Shown: piece by piece, positions 1 through 7,581 of the stretch
Layout: each line of letters starts with the position of its first letter
How positions within the stretch are numbered: position 1 is the stretch's first letter
NCBI GenBank assembly: GCA_903940375.1
Contig: CAJAKT010000503.1
Span: forward strand, 1 to 13,272
Reading direction: 5' to 3'
Origin: an uncultured bacterium
GTDB lineage: Bacteria; Actinomycetota; Actinomycetes; S36-B12
DNA length: 13,272 nt
The notes under the pieces: model-generated
Database searches by the model: none
Seen by the model: the letters and a program-made list of their open reading frames with translations, nothing else
Told to the model about the DNA's origin: nothing
Program-made: the position numbers and the translations under genes

Positions 1-37
1 CCCCCACTACTGGCCACTCGCGAGGTGTTGGTGGGAG

Positions 38-1501
38 TTAGGCGGGGCGGAACGAGTCGTGCACGACGGGCTGCGCGTGCTTGATCATCACGTGGTGGGT
101 AACGGTGTATTCGAGGACGGCCTCGTGGCTCATGTCCTTGCCGAACCCGCTGCCCTTGACCCCACCGTGCGGGGCCTCGCTGGCGATCGGCAGATGGTCG
201 TTGACCCACGTGACTCCGGCCTCGATGCGGTGGCTGACCCGCAGCGCCCGGCCCACGTCGCTCGTCCAGACTGAACTGGCGAGACCGTAGCGGCTGTCAT
301 TGGCAAGGGAGACCGCATGGTCCTCGTCGTCGAATGGCACGACGACGAGTACGGGCCCGAACACCTCGCCCTGAACGATCTCGCTGTCCTGTCGGGCATC
401 GACGATGACGGTCGGCGGGTAGAAGGCGCCCGGTCCGCCTGGTAGATCCCCGCCGACGGTGACGCGTGCGCCGGCTTCGCGAGCACGCGTGACGAATCCG
501 TGGACACGATCGCGATGCTCAGCCGAAACCAGCGGGCCGATGTCGGTCGACGGGTCCAGCGGAGCGCCGAAGTGCACGGATGCCATGGTCGCGGAAAGGG
601 CGTCCACCACGTCGGCGTAGCGCTCGCGCTGCACGTAGACGCGGGTGGCCGCCGTGCAGTCCTGCCCGGTGTTGTAGGTAGCGCCCAGAGTGATCGCGCG
701 GGCGAGCTGGTCGATATCGGCATCGGCGAAAACGACAGCCGGTGCCTTGCCACCGAGTTCCAGATGAACACGCTTCGCGGACTCGGCGGCAGCCGACATC
801 ACGGCCTGACCGGTGCGGGACGAGCCGGTGACGGACACCATGCGCACGTGCGGATCGCGCACGAGGGCCTCGCCCACATCGGCACCACCTGTGACGACGT
901 TGAAGACGCCCGGCGGCAGTCCCGCCTCGCGAGCGAGTTCGGCGAGCCGCAGCGTGCTGCGCGGGGTAGCGGGCGCGGGCTTCAGGACGATGGTGTTACC
1001 GGCGGCGAGCGCCGGCCCGAGCTTCCAGATGGCCATGACGAGCGGGAAGTTCCACGGCGCGATGCTCCCGACGACGCCAATGGGCCGCCTGATCAGCATT
1101 GACGTGTATCCGCGCGAGAGGACCCCGGCACCCGAGCCTTCGAGCGACCGCGCGGAGCCGGCGAAGAAGCGCAGGTTGTCGGCTGCGAAGGGCAGTTCGC
1201 CATCGGCGAAGACGGCGCGCGGCTTGCCCGAATCCTCGACCTCGAGCCGGGTGAGTTCGTCGACATCGGCTTCCATCAGATCGGCGAGTCGAAGCAGAAT
1301 GCGCGCTCGTTCGCCTGCTGTCTGTTCTGCCCATGCCGCTCCCGCCTGCTGCGCGGATCGGGCCGCATCAGCCACGTCGGCAGGGCTGCTCTGCGACACC
1401 TCGGCCACCGCCTCGCCAGTGGCGGGGTCGACGATGAAACCGGTCTGGCCGGCTCCCGGGCGTGCCTGCCCGTCAATGTACGTTCCATCGATCATCGCCA
1501 T
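38..1501 (-). CDS. patD: Aminoaldehyde (gamma-aminobutyraldehyde-type) dehydrogenase, PatD-like
   Basis: NAD(P)-dependent aldehyde dehydrogenase of 487 residues, the normal size for the family. It would oxidise an aminoaldehyde such as 4-aminobutanal to the amino acid in the cytoplasm. Visible motifs are PWNFP at 149-153 (oxyanion Asn151), LELGG at 247-251 with general base Glu248, nucleophile Cys282 in NTGQDCTAA, and EVFGP from Glu379. The GQDCTAA context and the C-terminal GKDMS...YTV.HHVM.KH pattern are what I recall from E. coli PatD (YdcW), so the subfamily call rests on remembered similarity. The frame stays open upstream to 1942, but the ATG at 1501 is chosen because GAGGAG lies just before it and the ALDH fold begins there. 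That ribosome site overlaps the stop of the upstream oxidoreductase gene (10-nt gap), so this is the last gene of the transporter operon. Betaine aldehyde or another aminoaldehyde remains possible as substrate. Confidence 0.9.
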   Translation of the reverse strand: MAMIDGTYIDGQARPGAGQTGFIVDPATGEAVAEVSQSSPADVADAARSAQQAGAAWAEQTAGERARILLRLADLMEADVDELTRLEVEDSGKPRAVFADGELPFAADNLRFFAGSARSLEGSGAGVLSRGYTSMLIRRPIGVVGSIAPWNFPLVMAIWKLGPALAAGNTIVLKPAPATPRSTLRLAELAREAGLPPGVFNVVTGGADVGEALVRDPHVRMVSVTGSSRTGQAVMSAAAESAKRVHLELGGKAPAVVFADADIDQLARAITLGATYNTGQDCTAATRVYVQRERYADVVDALSATMASVHFGAPLDPSTDIGPLVSAEHRDRVHGFVTRAREAGARVTVGGDLPGGPGAFYPPTVIVDARQDSEIVQGEVFGPVLVVVPFDDEDHAVSLANDSRYGLASSVWTSDVGRALRVSHRIEAGVTWVNDHLPIASEAPHGGVKGSGFGKDMSHEAVLEYTVTHHVMIKHAQPVVHDSFRPA

Positions 1502-1511
1502 GTCGCACTCC

Positions 1512-2918
1512 TCAACTGTTGAACCCCACACCGAGTGAATCGAGCAGGCGCAGCCAGGCGCCCCGATGTCCGCTGACGTCCTCGCGCGCGAGGGCTGCCC
1601 GGGTTGCCTGCACGACCGGATAGCGCAGAGGCTCGGGAGGGAACGGCACCGGCTTGCGTTGGACCATCTGCAGGCGCGTCCGCTCGGTGTGCTCGCCGGT
1701 AAGCAGGTCAAGTGCGACGCGCGCGCCGAATCGTGATGCCGCGACACCGAGCCCGGTGAACCCGACGCTGTAGGAGACCCGTCCACCGAGCGCCGTGCCG
1801 AACACCGGAGTGAATCGTGACGTGGAGTCGATGAGTCCGGCCCAACGGTGAGTGAACCGCAGCCCCTCAAGCTGGGGGAATGTCTCGGCGAACTGACGTG
1901 CGAGCAGGGCATGGGACGAGTCGCGCTGCTCCCTTTCGGCATCGGTGCGGTTGCCGAAGTAGTAGATCGCGTCGTAGCCGCCCCAGAGAATCCGGTCGTC
2001 CGGGGTGCGGCGGTAGTAGTGGAACTGGTTGCCGACGTCGGTGAGGCCCTGGTTCTGCTGCCAGCCGATGCTCGCTAGGGCAGTGGGCGAGAGCGGCTCT
2101 GTGACGAGAACGTGATCGTAGATCGGCAGAACGCGCAGGCGCAGCCGTCGGAGGAGTGGTGGGTACGCATTGGTGGCGAGCACCACTCGGCTCGTGCGCA
2201 GGCTGCCGCGGTCAGTCGAAACCTCGACGCCATCGCCGGCTGATCGCAGACCGCGGACAGCGGTTCCTTCGTGGATTCGAATTCCGCGTCGAAGCGCTGC
2301 CGCTTTCATGCCCCAGCACAGTGCTGCCGGGTCGACCAGGCCACCGCCAGAGCGGACCCGCATGCCGCCGAGATAGGTCGGGGAATTGACGTCGGCGCGC
2401 ATCTCATCGAGATTGAGGATCTCGGCATCCTCGCCGTACTGCCGATGGAGGGCAGCGGCTGCACGGAGTTGCGCCATGTGATGGGGCTTGGTCGCGACCG
2501 CGGTCTTGCCGCACATGCGCAGCCCGGCATCGATGCCCTCTGCCGCGGCGAAGGCCTCGATCTCCTGCAGGTTCTCGCGGCCAAGCCGTAGGAGGGCGTC
2601 GAGTTCGTCCGGCCACAGTTCGAGTCCGTGGGCAATTCCGTGCGTGAGCGACTCGGAGATGAACCCGCCATTTCGGCCCGATGCGCCGTACGCGATCTGC
2701 TCGGACTCCATGAGGACGACGTCGAGTGCCGGATGAAGCGCCTTGGCCTCGATCGCGGCCCAGAGCCCGGTGAATCCGCCGCCGACAACGAGAAGATCGC
2801 AGGTCGCGCGTCCGGTCAGCGGCTCGCAGGACTCCGGTGCATCGCTCCGATCCGTCCAGAACGATGCGGGCTCCGCGTCCCGCAGCGCGTCGGCGAGGGG
2901 ATGGGTTGCTGCGGTCAC
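1512..2918 (-). CDS. FAD-dependent amine oxidoreductase (DadA/PuuB-like, DAO superfamily)
   Basis: Cytoplasmic flavoenzyme of 468 residues in the D-amino-acid-oxidase-like superfamily, whose members oxidise C-N bonds of amino acids, N-methyl amines or gamma-glutamyl-putrescine and leave an aldehyde or keto product. The dinucleotide-binding motif GGGFTG (Gly46, Gly48, Gly51) follows a strand, and GASGRNGG lies at 78-85, as in PuuB-like proteins. A second FAD-contact segment near the C-terminus reads SYSVGFTGLGV. The start is a GTG overlapping the ATPase stop by 4 nt (GTGA). The frame continues upstream but is then inside the ATPase gene, and the FAD fold begins soon after this GTG. The next gene is an aminoaldehyde dehydrogenase, which would take the aldehyde made here. 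There is no glutamine-synthetase-like PuuA or PuuD hydrolase in the window, so the complete gamma-glutamyl putrescine pathway is not shown. The exact substrate is unknown. Confidence 0.85.
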   Translation of the reverse strand: MTAATHPLADALRDAEPASFWTDRSDAPESCEPLTGRATCDLLVVGGGFTGLWAAIEAKALHPALDVVLMESEQIAYGASGRNGGFISESLTHGIAHGLELWPDELDALLRLGRENLQEIEAFAAAEGIDAGLRMCGKTAVATKPHHMAQLRAAAALHRQYGEDAEILNLDEMRADVNSPTYLGGMRVRSGGGLVDPAALCWGMKAAALRRGIRIHEGTAVRGLRSAGDGVEVSTDRGSLRTSRVVLATNAYPPLLRRLRLRVLPIYDHVLVTEPLSPTALASIGWQQNQGLTDVGNQFHYYRRTPDDRILWGGYDAIYYFGNRTDAEREQRDSSHALLARQFAETFPQLEGLRFTHRWAGLIDSTSRFTPVFGTALGGRVSYSVGFTGLGVAASRFGARVALDLLTGEHTERTRLQMVQRKPVPFPPEPLRYPVVQATRAALAREDVSGHRGAWLRLLDSLGVGFNS

Positions 2919-3976
2919 GCCTCCTCGCCAAGGATGACGGCCTTCTCCGGGCTCCAGGCGAGGTGCACCTGTGCGCCGCGCTCCACGGCCGTCGTGCCCT
3001 GACAGGTCACGATGATGGGGGTGGCGTGGCCATCGACGTGTACGGCAATCGTCGAGGAGCCACCGTAGAACTGGATGTCGATGACGACGCCCGCGAGCAG
3101 TGCCGCCGCCGGCTCGCAGATCTCGATGTCCTCGGGACGCACCACAAGAGTGGCGAGGGAGGTGGCCAGCGGCCACGGTGCGTGTCCGGGCAGGATGCCG
3201 ACCCCGTCGACGTCGATGCCCGCGTCTACACGGTTGCCCGCGAAGGTGTTGCTGGATCCGATGAAGTCGGCCACGAACATGGTCCGTGGACGCTGGTAGA
3301 GGTCGACGGGAGTGTCGATCTGCTGGACCCTCCCGGCCGACATGACGGCGATGCGGTCGGCCATCGACATCGCCTCCTCCTGGTCGTGGGTCACGACGAC
3401 GAAGGTGATGCCGACCTCATGCTGGAGGCGCTTGAGCTCGAGCTGCATTTCGGACCGGACCTTCCGGTCGAGAGCGGACAGCGGCTCGTCGAGCAGGAGC
3501 AGCTTGGGTCGCTTGACGATGGCTCGGGCAAGGGCAACTCGCTGCCGCTGGCCGCCTGACAGCTGGGTCGGTCGGGTGCGCGCCTTGTCGGTCAGGCCCA
3601 CGGTGGTGAGAACGGCGGCGACGCGGTCGCGCACCTCATCCTTCGGCAAGCCCTCCCTCTCGAGTCCGTAGGCGACGTTCTTCTCAACCGACATGTGCGG
3701 AAACAGTGCATAGGACTGGAACATCAGGTTGATGGGTCGCTTGTTGGGCGGCAGTGCGAGGAGGTCGAGACCGCCCAGGGTCACGGAACCGCTGTCGGGC
3801 TCAGAGAATCCCGCAAGGACACGCAGCAACGTCGTCTTGCCGCAGCCGGACGGGCCCAGCAGGGCGAAGAACTCGTTCTCGCGGATCTCCATGCTGACGG
3901 AGTCGAGGGCGACGACATCGCCGAATGAGCGGCTGACGCCCTCGATGCGGACGAGCGGAGCATGCACGGCATTCAT
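2915..3976 (-). CDS. potA: Spermidine/putrescine-type ABC transporter ATP-binding protein
   Basis: ATPase subunit of a PotABCD-type importer, 353 residues, working as a dimer on the inner face of the membrane. All nucleotide-binding elements are present: Walker A GPSGCGKTT at 41-49, Q-loop Gln87 (FQSYALFPHMSV), signature LSGGQ at 139-143, Walker B LLLLDEP at 159-165, D-loop SALD and switch His197 in VVTHDQEEAMSMADR. The C-terminal ~110 residues fit a TOBE-type regulatory domain, as in PotA and FbpC. The ATG overlaps the stop of the second permease gene by 4 nt (ATGA) and has no clear Shine-Dalgarno sequence, suggesting translational coupling. The gene stop in turn overlaps the GTG of the oxidoreductase. 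The family is certain; the transported substrate is set by the binding protein and permeases. Confidence 0.93.
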   Translation of the reverse strand: MNAVHAPLVRIEGVSRSFGDVVALDSVSMEIRENEFFALLGPSGCGKTTLLRVLAGFSEPDSGSVTLGGLDLLALPPNKRPINLMFQSYALFPHMSVEKNVAYGLEREGLPKDEVRDRVAAVLTTVGLTDKARTRPTQLSGGQRQRVALARAIVKRPKLLLLDEPLSALDRKVRSEMQLELKRLQHEVGITFVVVTHDQEEAMSMADRIAVMSAGRVQQIDTPVDLYQRPRTMFVADFIGSSNTFAGNRVDAGIDVDGVGILPGHAPWPLATSLATLVVRPEDIEICEPAAALLAGVVIDIQFYGGSSTIAVHVDGHATPIIVTCQGTTAVERGAQVHLAWSPEKAVILGEEA

Positions 3977-4743
3977 ACGGAGTCCGTAAGTCGGGTGATG
4001 CGCTGGGCAGCGATCACGACGGTGAAGGAGACGAGGAGCAGGACAGCGGCAAGTGCGTTGATCTCGGGCGTGACGCCGAAGCGAACCATGGAGTAGATGA
4101 CGATCGGGAGGGTCGGTGTGCTGGGTCCGTCGGTGAAGAAGGCGATGACGAACTCGTCGAGGGAGAGGGTGAACACGAGCAGCGCCCCAGCAATGATCGC
4201 GGGGGCGAGAGATGGCACCGTGATGCGGAAGAAGGTTGCGGTCGCTGACGCGCCGAGGTCACGGCTGGCCTCCTCGAGGCTCGGGTCGACCTGCCCGAGT
4301 CGTGCGGTGACGACCGCGGCCACGAAGGCCAGGCCGAACACCACGTGGGCGAGCAGGACGGAGTGGAGGCCGAGGGTCATCCCGACGGCGCTGAACATGA
4401 CAAGGAGCCCGATGGCAAGAGCGAGGTCAGGGACGATGGCGGGGGTCAGGGCGTAGGCCTCGAGCACGGCGGACCGGGTGTAGCGCGCGAGCCCGATGGC
4501 CAGGAGCGTGCCCAGGACGGTGGCGATGATGGTGGCGCCGACGGCGACGACCATCGTGTTGAGGAAGCCCTGTCGGACGGCGGTGTCCTCCAGCAGCGTC
4601 CCGTACCAGCGCAGGCTGAAGCCAGTCCAGGTGAACGGCATCTTGCTGGAGTTGAAGGACATCACGACGACTACCGCAATGGGGATGTAGAGGAACGCGT
4701 ACGTCAACAGCAGCGGCAGGCGGAGCCACCCGAGGCTACGCAT
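3973..4743 (-). CDS. potC: ABC transporter permease, PotC-like
   Basis: Inner-membrane permease of 256 residues, the usual PotC length. It has about six hydrophobic helices; the first is LLLTYAFLYIPIAVVVVMSF and the last lies just before the C-terminus (ALAAVLLLVSFTVVIAA). The cytoplasmic EAA-type coupling loop reads LEEASRDLGASATATFF, which docks on the ATPase. The conserved FTWTGFSLRWY segment after helix 1 is typical of PotC-type subunits. The ATG lies 8 nt inside the preceding permease gene and the stop overlaps potA by 4 nt, so translation of the three genes is probably coupled. No strong Shine-Dalgarno sequence is visible. Confidence 0.92.
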   Translation of the reverse strand: MRSLGWLRLPLLLTYAFLYIPIAVVVVMSFNSSKMPFTWTGFSLRWYGTLLEDTAVRQGFLNTMVVAVGATIIATVLGTLLAIGLARYTRSAVLEAYALTPAIVPDLALAIGLLVMFSAVGMTLGLHSVLLAHVVFGLAFVAAVVTARLGQVDPSLEEASRDLGASATATFFRITVPSLAPAIIAGALLVFTLSLDEFVIAFFTDGPSTPTLPIVIYSMVRFGVTPEINALAAVLLLVSFTVVIAAQRITRLTDSV

Positions 4744-5638
4744 GGGCGCGTGGTCCGTTGATGCGGCGGGAGACCGCTGCCTGTAGTGCGAACAGCAGGA
4801 TCAGGAACGTCACCATCGTCAGGGCCAGCACGGCGCCGAACGGCCAGTCGCGTGCCTTGAGGAACTGATCGCGAATGAGGTTGCCAACCATGACGGTCTT
4901 CCCGCCGCCGAGCAGTTCAGGGACGATGAAGTTACCCAGGCTGGGGACGAAGACGAAGATCGCGCCGATCATCGCTCCCGGGAGCGAGAGGGGGAACGTC
5001 ACGTCGAAGAAGGCACGGATCCGGCTGGCACCGAGATTCGTTGCCGCCTCGAGCAGTGACCAGTCCATGCGCTCGAGGGATGCATAGAGGGGCAGGATCA
5101 TCAGGGGCAGATAGGCGTACAGCAGGCCCACGATGACCGCCCCGCGGTTGTAGAGCAGGCCGATGGGCTCATCGCGCAGGCCGGTTGCGAGCAAGGCCTT
5201 GTTCAGCGGGCCCTCGGAATTGAGGAGGACGATCCACGCGTACGTGCGGATCAGGAAGTTACTCCAGAACGGCAGCACCACCAGGACCAGCGCGATAGTG
5301 CGCCAGCGGCTGGGCATGCGTGCGATGGCGTAGGCGACGGGGTAGCCGATGAGCAGGGCCAGCACCGTGGTGGTCGTGGCGATCAGCAGGGAGTTGCCCA
5401 AGACCTGGAGGTACACCGGATCGAGCGCGCGGGTGAAACTCTCCAGTGTCAGAGGCAATCGGACGCCGCCGAACCGGCCGCGTGTGAGGAAGGCATACGA
5501 CACGATCAAGGCGATCGGGATCGCCATGAAGGCCGTGACATAGAACAGCCCGGGTCCGAGGAACAGCGCACGCGAGCCGAGGGCGCGGCGCTTGTGTGCG
5601 CCGCGCCCCCTGCTGGTCGTTCCTGCTGGTGATGTCAC
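4736..5638 (-). CDS. potB: ABC transporter permease, PotB-like
   Basis: First permease of the importer, 300 residues, partner of the PotC-like subunit. A short basic cytoplasmic N-terminus (RGRGAHKRRALGSR) precedes helix 1 (LFYVTAFMAIPIALIVSYAF). The periplasmic loop and the segment VVLPFWSNFLIRTYAW are characteristic of PotB-type proteins. The EAA loop reads LLEAATNLGASRIRAFF. The start is a GTG only 2 nt after the stop of the binding-protein gene, with no good ribosome site, so it most likely depends on translation of that gene. An internal start is possible but would trim only the basic tail. The 3' end overlaps potC by 8 nt. Confidence 0.92.
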   Translation of the reverse strand: MTSPAGTTSRGRGAHKRRALGSRALFLGPGLFYVTAFMAIPIALIVSYAFLTRGRFGGVRLPLTLESFTRALDPVYLQVLGNSLLIATTTTVLALLIGYPVAYAIARMPSRWRTIALVLVVLPFWSNFLIRTYAWIVLLNSEGPLNKALLATGLRDEPIGLLYNRGAVIVGLLYAYLPLMILPLYASLERMDWSLLEAATNLGASRIRAFFDVTFPLSLPGAMIGAIFVFVPSLGNFIVPELLGGGKTVMVGNLIRDQFLKARDWPFGAVLALTMVTFLILLFALQAAVSRRINGPRAHA

Positions 5639-5640
5639 GA

Positions 5641-6774
5641 TCAGCCGGACGTGACCTCAGTCGCGATCTTCGTGTAGGCCGAGCTCTGCTCGCCGAGGTC
5701 GACGATGGCCTCCTCCTTGAGAAGCTCAGCCGGCGTCATGCCCATGTTGGGGTACGCGGCTGACATGCCAGCCACGGCCTCGGTCTCCATGGCGGCCTGG
5801 TTCGGCACCTTGTAGAGGATGTTCTCGGCAACCCAGGCGTGGTTGGCGGGATCCAGGATGTAGTTGATGAACGCCATCCCGGCCTCCTTGTTCTTGGAGG
5901 ACTTGAGCACCACCATCGTGTCGGACCACAGGTCGCTGCCCTCCTTGGGCACGACGAACTTGATGTTCGGGTCTTCGGCGATGCCGTAGTTGCACCAGCC
6001 GTCCCACGCTTCGACCATGGTGGCCTCGCCGGACACCAGACGCGTGTAGAACGTCGTGTCGTCATAGGCCAGCAGGTCGGGCTTCTGCGCGAGTGTGAGT
6101 TCCTTCGCTGCGGCGAGCTCGTCGGCGTTGGTGGTGTTGATCGAGTAGCCCAGCGACTTCAGCGCGGGCAGCAGCAGCCAGCGCTCGGTCGACAGCATCG
6201 TGATCTTGCCCTTGTTCTCGGCGGCCGGCTTGAGGATGTCGTTCCAGCTCGTGGGCTCGGTCGGTACGAGGTCGCTGCGGTAGCAGATGCCGGTGGTGCC
6301 CCAGGTGTACGGAACCGAGAACTTGTTGCCCTTGTCGAAGGGCATCTGGGTGGCCTCGGGGTACAGGTTCTTCAGGTTCGGGATGAGCGCCGGGTCGATG
6401 GGCTCGAGCAGTCCGGCATCGTTGAGGGCCTGGGCGTACTGACCCGAGACGAAGGCGACGTCGATTCCGGAGTCTCCTCCTGCGGTGAGCTTGCCCATGA
6501 TCTCCTCGTTGGTCGCGTGATTGGCGATCGTGAGGGGTGCACCGACGGCGGTCTGGAACTTGGCGGGGAGATCCTCGGGGTAGTAGCCCGCCCAGTTGGA
6601 GACCGTGAGGGTCTGCTTCGTCAGGTCGGCCTTCGGGTCGAGCGTGGAACCTGCGGCCGCGCTGCCCGCATCGCTCGAGGTACTGCCTCCGCATGCGGCC
6701 AGCAGGAGAGCCGCGCTGACCGCGATCGCTCCGGCGACTCCAGACCTGCGCATGGTGCCTGCGCCTACTCGCAT
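5641..6774 (-). CDS. potD: Polyamine-type extracellular solute-binding lipoprotein, PotD-like
   Basis: Substrate-binding lipoprotein of 377 residues, first gene of the importer operon. A lipoprotein signal peptide ends in LAAC (lipid-modified Cys28), followed by a Ser/Gly/Ala-rich linker, so the protein is tethered outside the membrane. The mature part follows PotD: SNWAGYYPEDL near 59-69, VPYTWGTTGICYRSDL near 154-169, Trp257 and the Trp283-x-Asp285 pair in DLWSDTMVV. Compared with E. coli PotD as I remember it, the ligands Asp168 and Glu171 align with Thr196 and Trp199, so one amine-binding pole may be lost and the ligand may not be a simple di- or polyamine. ATG 6774 is chosen over the longer frame (to 6894) because GGGAG sits 7 nt upstream; ATG 6753 is an alternative. 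Transcription probably starts in the divergent region near 6890. Confidence 0.9.
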   Translation of the reverse strand: MRVGAGTMRRSGVAGAIAVSAALLLAACGGSTSSDAGSAAAGSTLDPKADLTKQTLTVSNWAGYYPEDLPAKFQTAVGAPLTIANHATNEEIMGKLTAGGDSGIDVAFVSGQYAQALNDAGLLEPIDPALIPNLKNLYPEATQMPFDKGNKFSVPYTWGTTGICYRSDLVPTEPTSWNDILKPAAENKGKITMLSTERWLLLPALKSLGYSINTTNADELAAAKELTLAQKPDLLAYDDTTFYTRLVSGEATMVEAWDGWCNYGIAEDPNIKFVVPKEGSDLWSDTMVVLKSSKNKEAGMAFINYILDPANHAWVAENILYKVPNQAAMETEAVAGMSAAYPNMGMTPAELLKEEAIVDLGEQSSAYTKIATEVTSG

Positions 6775-6898
6775 CTGCTGACTCCCATCCGGCGCGCTTC
6801 CGCACCGACCTTCAACTCCGGACCCATTGCCCGAGGATGGGTGAGGATTGCACATGAATCCAAAGACGTGCAAGCGAATTTCCCCACGAAACACAACC

Positions 6899-6928
6899 GT
6901 TATGCAAATTTGTTGAATTTGAATTCAA
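6899..6928 (-). promoter_or_regulatory. Candidate promoter of the transporter/amine-oxidation operon
   Basis: On the minus strand TTGAAT (6928-6923) is followed after 18 nt by CATAAC (6904-6899), a modest match to -35 and -10 elements. The -35 falls inside the 18-bp palindrome, so a bound repressor would block it. It implies a leader of roughly 120 nt before the binding-protein ATG. The assignment is by eye and weak. Confidence 0.35.
6905..6921. repeat. Second, overlapping inverted repeat in the divergent control region
   Basis: CAAATT (6905-6910) and AATTTG (6916-6921) are exact reverse complements around TGTTG. The right arm overlaps the left half of the main palindrome. It could extend the operator or be a second half-site, but short AT-rich dyads occur easily by chance in an AT-rich stretch. 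Confidence 0.4.
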
Positions 6929-6929
6929 C
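6912..6929. promoter_or_regulatory. Perfect 18-bp palindrome, probable TetR-family operator
   Basis: Two 8-bp arms, GTTGAATT and AATTCAAC, are exact reverse complements separated by TG. The element lies in the only divergent intergenic region, 50 bp before the TetR start and 138 bp before the binding-protein start, and overlaps candidate -35 elements on both strands. TetR-family proteins bind such dyads as dimers and usually control themselves and a divergent neighbour. The palindrome is directly seen; the binding protein is inferred. Confidence 0.7.
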
Positions 6930-6951
6930 GCCTTGTGAGGCGCGTTAGGGT
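6924..6951 (+). promoter_or_regulatory. Candidate promoter of the TetR-glycosyltransferase operon
   Basis: TTCAAC (6924-6929) and TAGGGT (6946-6951) are spaced by 16 nt and could serve as -35 and -10; TAnnnT is the core of many actinobacterial -10 elements. The -35 lies within the 18-bp palindrome, which fits autorepression. A short dyad (CGCCT-TGTG-AGGCG, 6929-6942) occupies the spacer and could be a further protein site. Weak, by-eye assignment. Confidence 0.35.
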
Positions 6952-6978
6952 ACGGGTTCGACGGCGGGAGGAGGTGCG

Positions 6979-7581
6979 ATGGCACGCGCGAAGAGCACGC
7001 GACGGACCGATCTGCTCGAGGCGGCGCAGCGCGCGATGGCCGAGCATGGAGCGGGTGTGCGCCTCAATCAGGTCGCCGAGGAGGCCGGCCTGACATCAGG
7101 CGCCATCCTGTACCACTATCCCGATCTTCAGGACCTGCTCGTTGACGCCAACCGTGCCGGCATGGAGCGCTTCCACGATGCCCGGCTCAAGGCCCTCGAG
7201 GGCATCACCGACCCGGCGCAGCGGCTTGTCGTGACCATCACCTCGGGGCTTCCGATCGACGAGGACGACGAGGAGGTCCGCCTCCTGTGCGCCCTGGGCG
7301 GTGAGGCTGCCCGCAATACCGTGTACGCCGTGCTGCTTACTTCGCTCTACGACCGCCAGGTCGCGATGTACCAGGCCATCCTTGAGTCAGGCGCCGCGCA
7401 AGGTGAGTTCGTCCTGTCAGGTGACGCCCTGACAATCTCGCGCAATCTCGTAGCACTCGAGGATGCCTACGGATACCGGATCATGGCGGGGCACCCCACG
7501 CTCGACCATGATGCCTGCGCCGAACTGATCCTGAACTACGCCCGACTCTCCACCAACCATCCCCTGCCCACGGAGCTGTGA
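6979..7581 (+). CDS. TetR-family transcriptional repressor (BetI-like)
   Basis: DNA-binding regulator of 200 residues, the standard TetR length. The N-terminal helix-turn-helix spans about residues 28-50, with QVAEEAGLTSGAILYHYPDL matching the TetR recognition-helix pattern (..GxLYxHF/YxxKxxLL). The remaining ~150 residues are an all-helical ligand and dimer domain that looks BetI-like; its ligand cannot be read from sequence. The start is fixed by GGGAGGAGG at 6966-6974, 4 nt before the ATG, the strongest ribosome site in the window. It is the first gene of a five-gene operon and lies divergent to the transporter operon, with an 18-bp palindrome between them. It probably represses both operons until an imported compound or pathway intermediate binds. 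Confidence 0.9.
   Translation: MARAKSTRRTDLLEAAQRAMAEHGAGVRLNQVAEEAGLTSGAILYHYPDLQDLLVDANRAGMERFHDARLKALEGITDPAQRLVVTITSGLPIDEDDEEVRLLCALGGEAARNTVYAVLLTSLYDRQVAMYQAILESGAAQGEFVLSGDALTISRNLVALEDAYGYRIMAGHPTLDHDACAELILNYARLSTNHPLPTEL

Noticed and set aside
1..37. Possible terminator after the aldehyde dehydrogenase gene
   Set aside because: Only a weak CCCAC/GTGGG pairing with no T-run; too little flanking sequence to judge.
500..1538. Long plus-strand frames opposite the aldehyde dehydrogenase
   Set aside because: Typical high-GC antisense shadows, with low-complexity Arg/Ser/Ala translation and no recognisable motif.
1502..1942. Open frame extending the aldehyde dehydrogenase upstream by 147 codons
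   Set aside because: The extra part lies inside the FAD oxidoreductase gene, is Ser/Arg/Pro/Cys-rich with no domain, and the ATG at 1501 has a good ribosome site.
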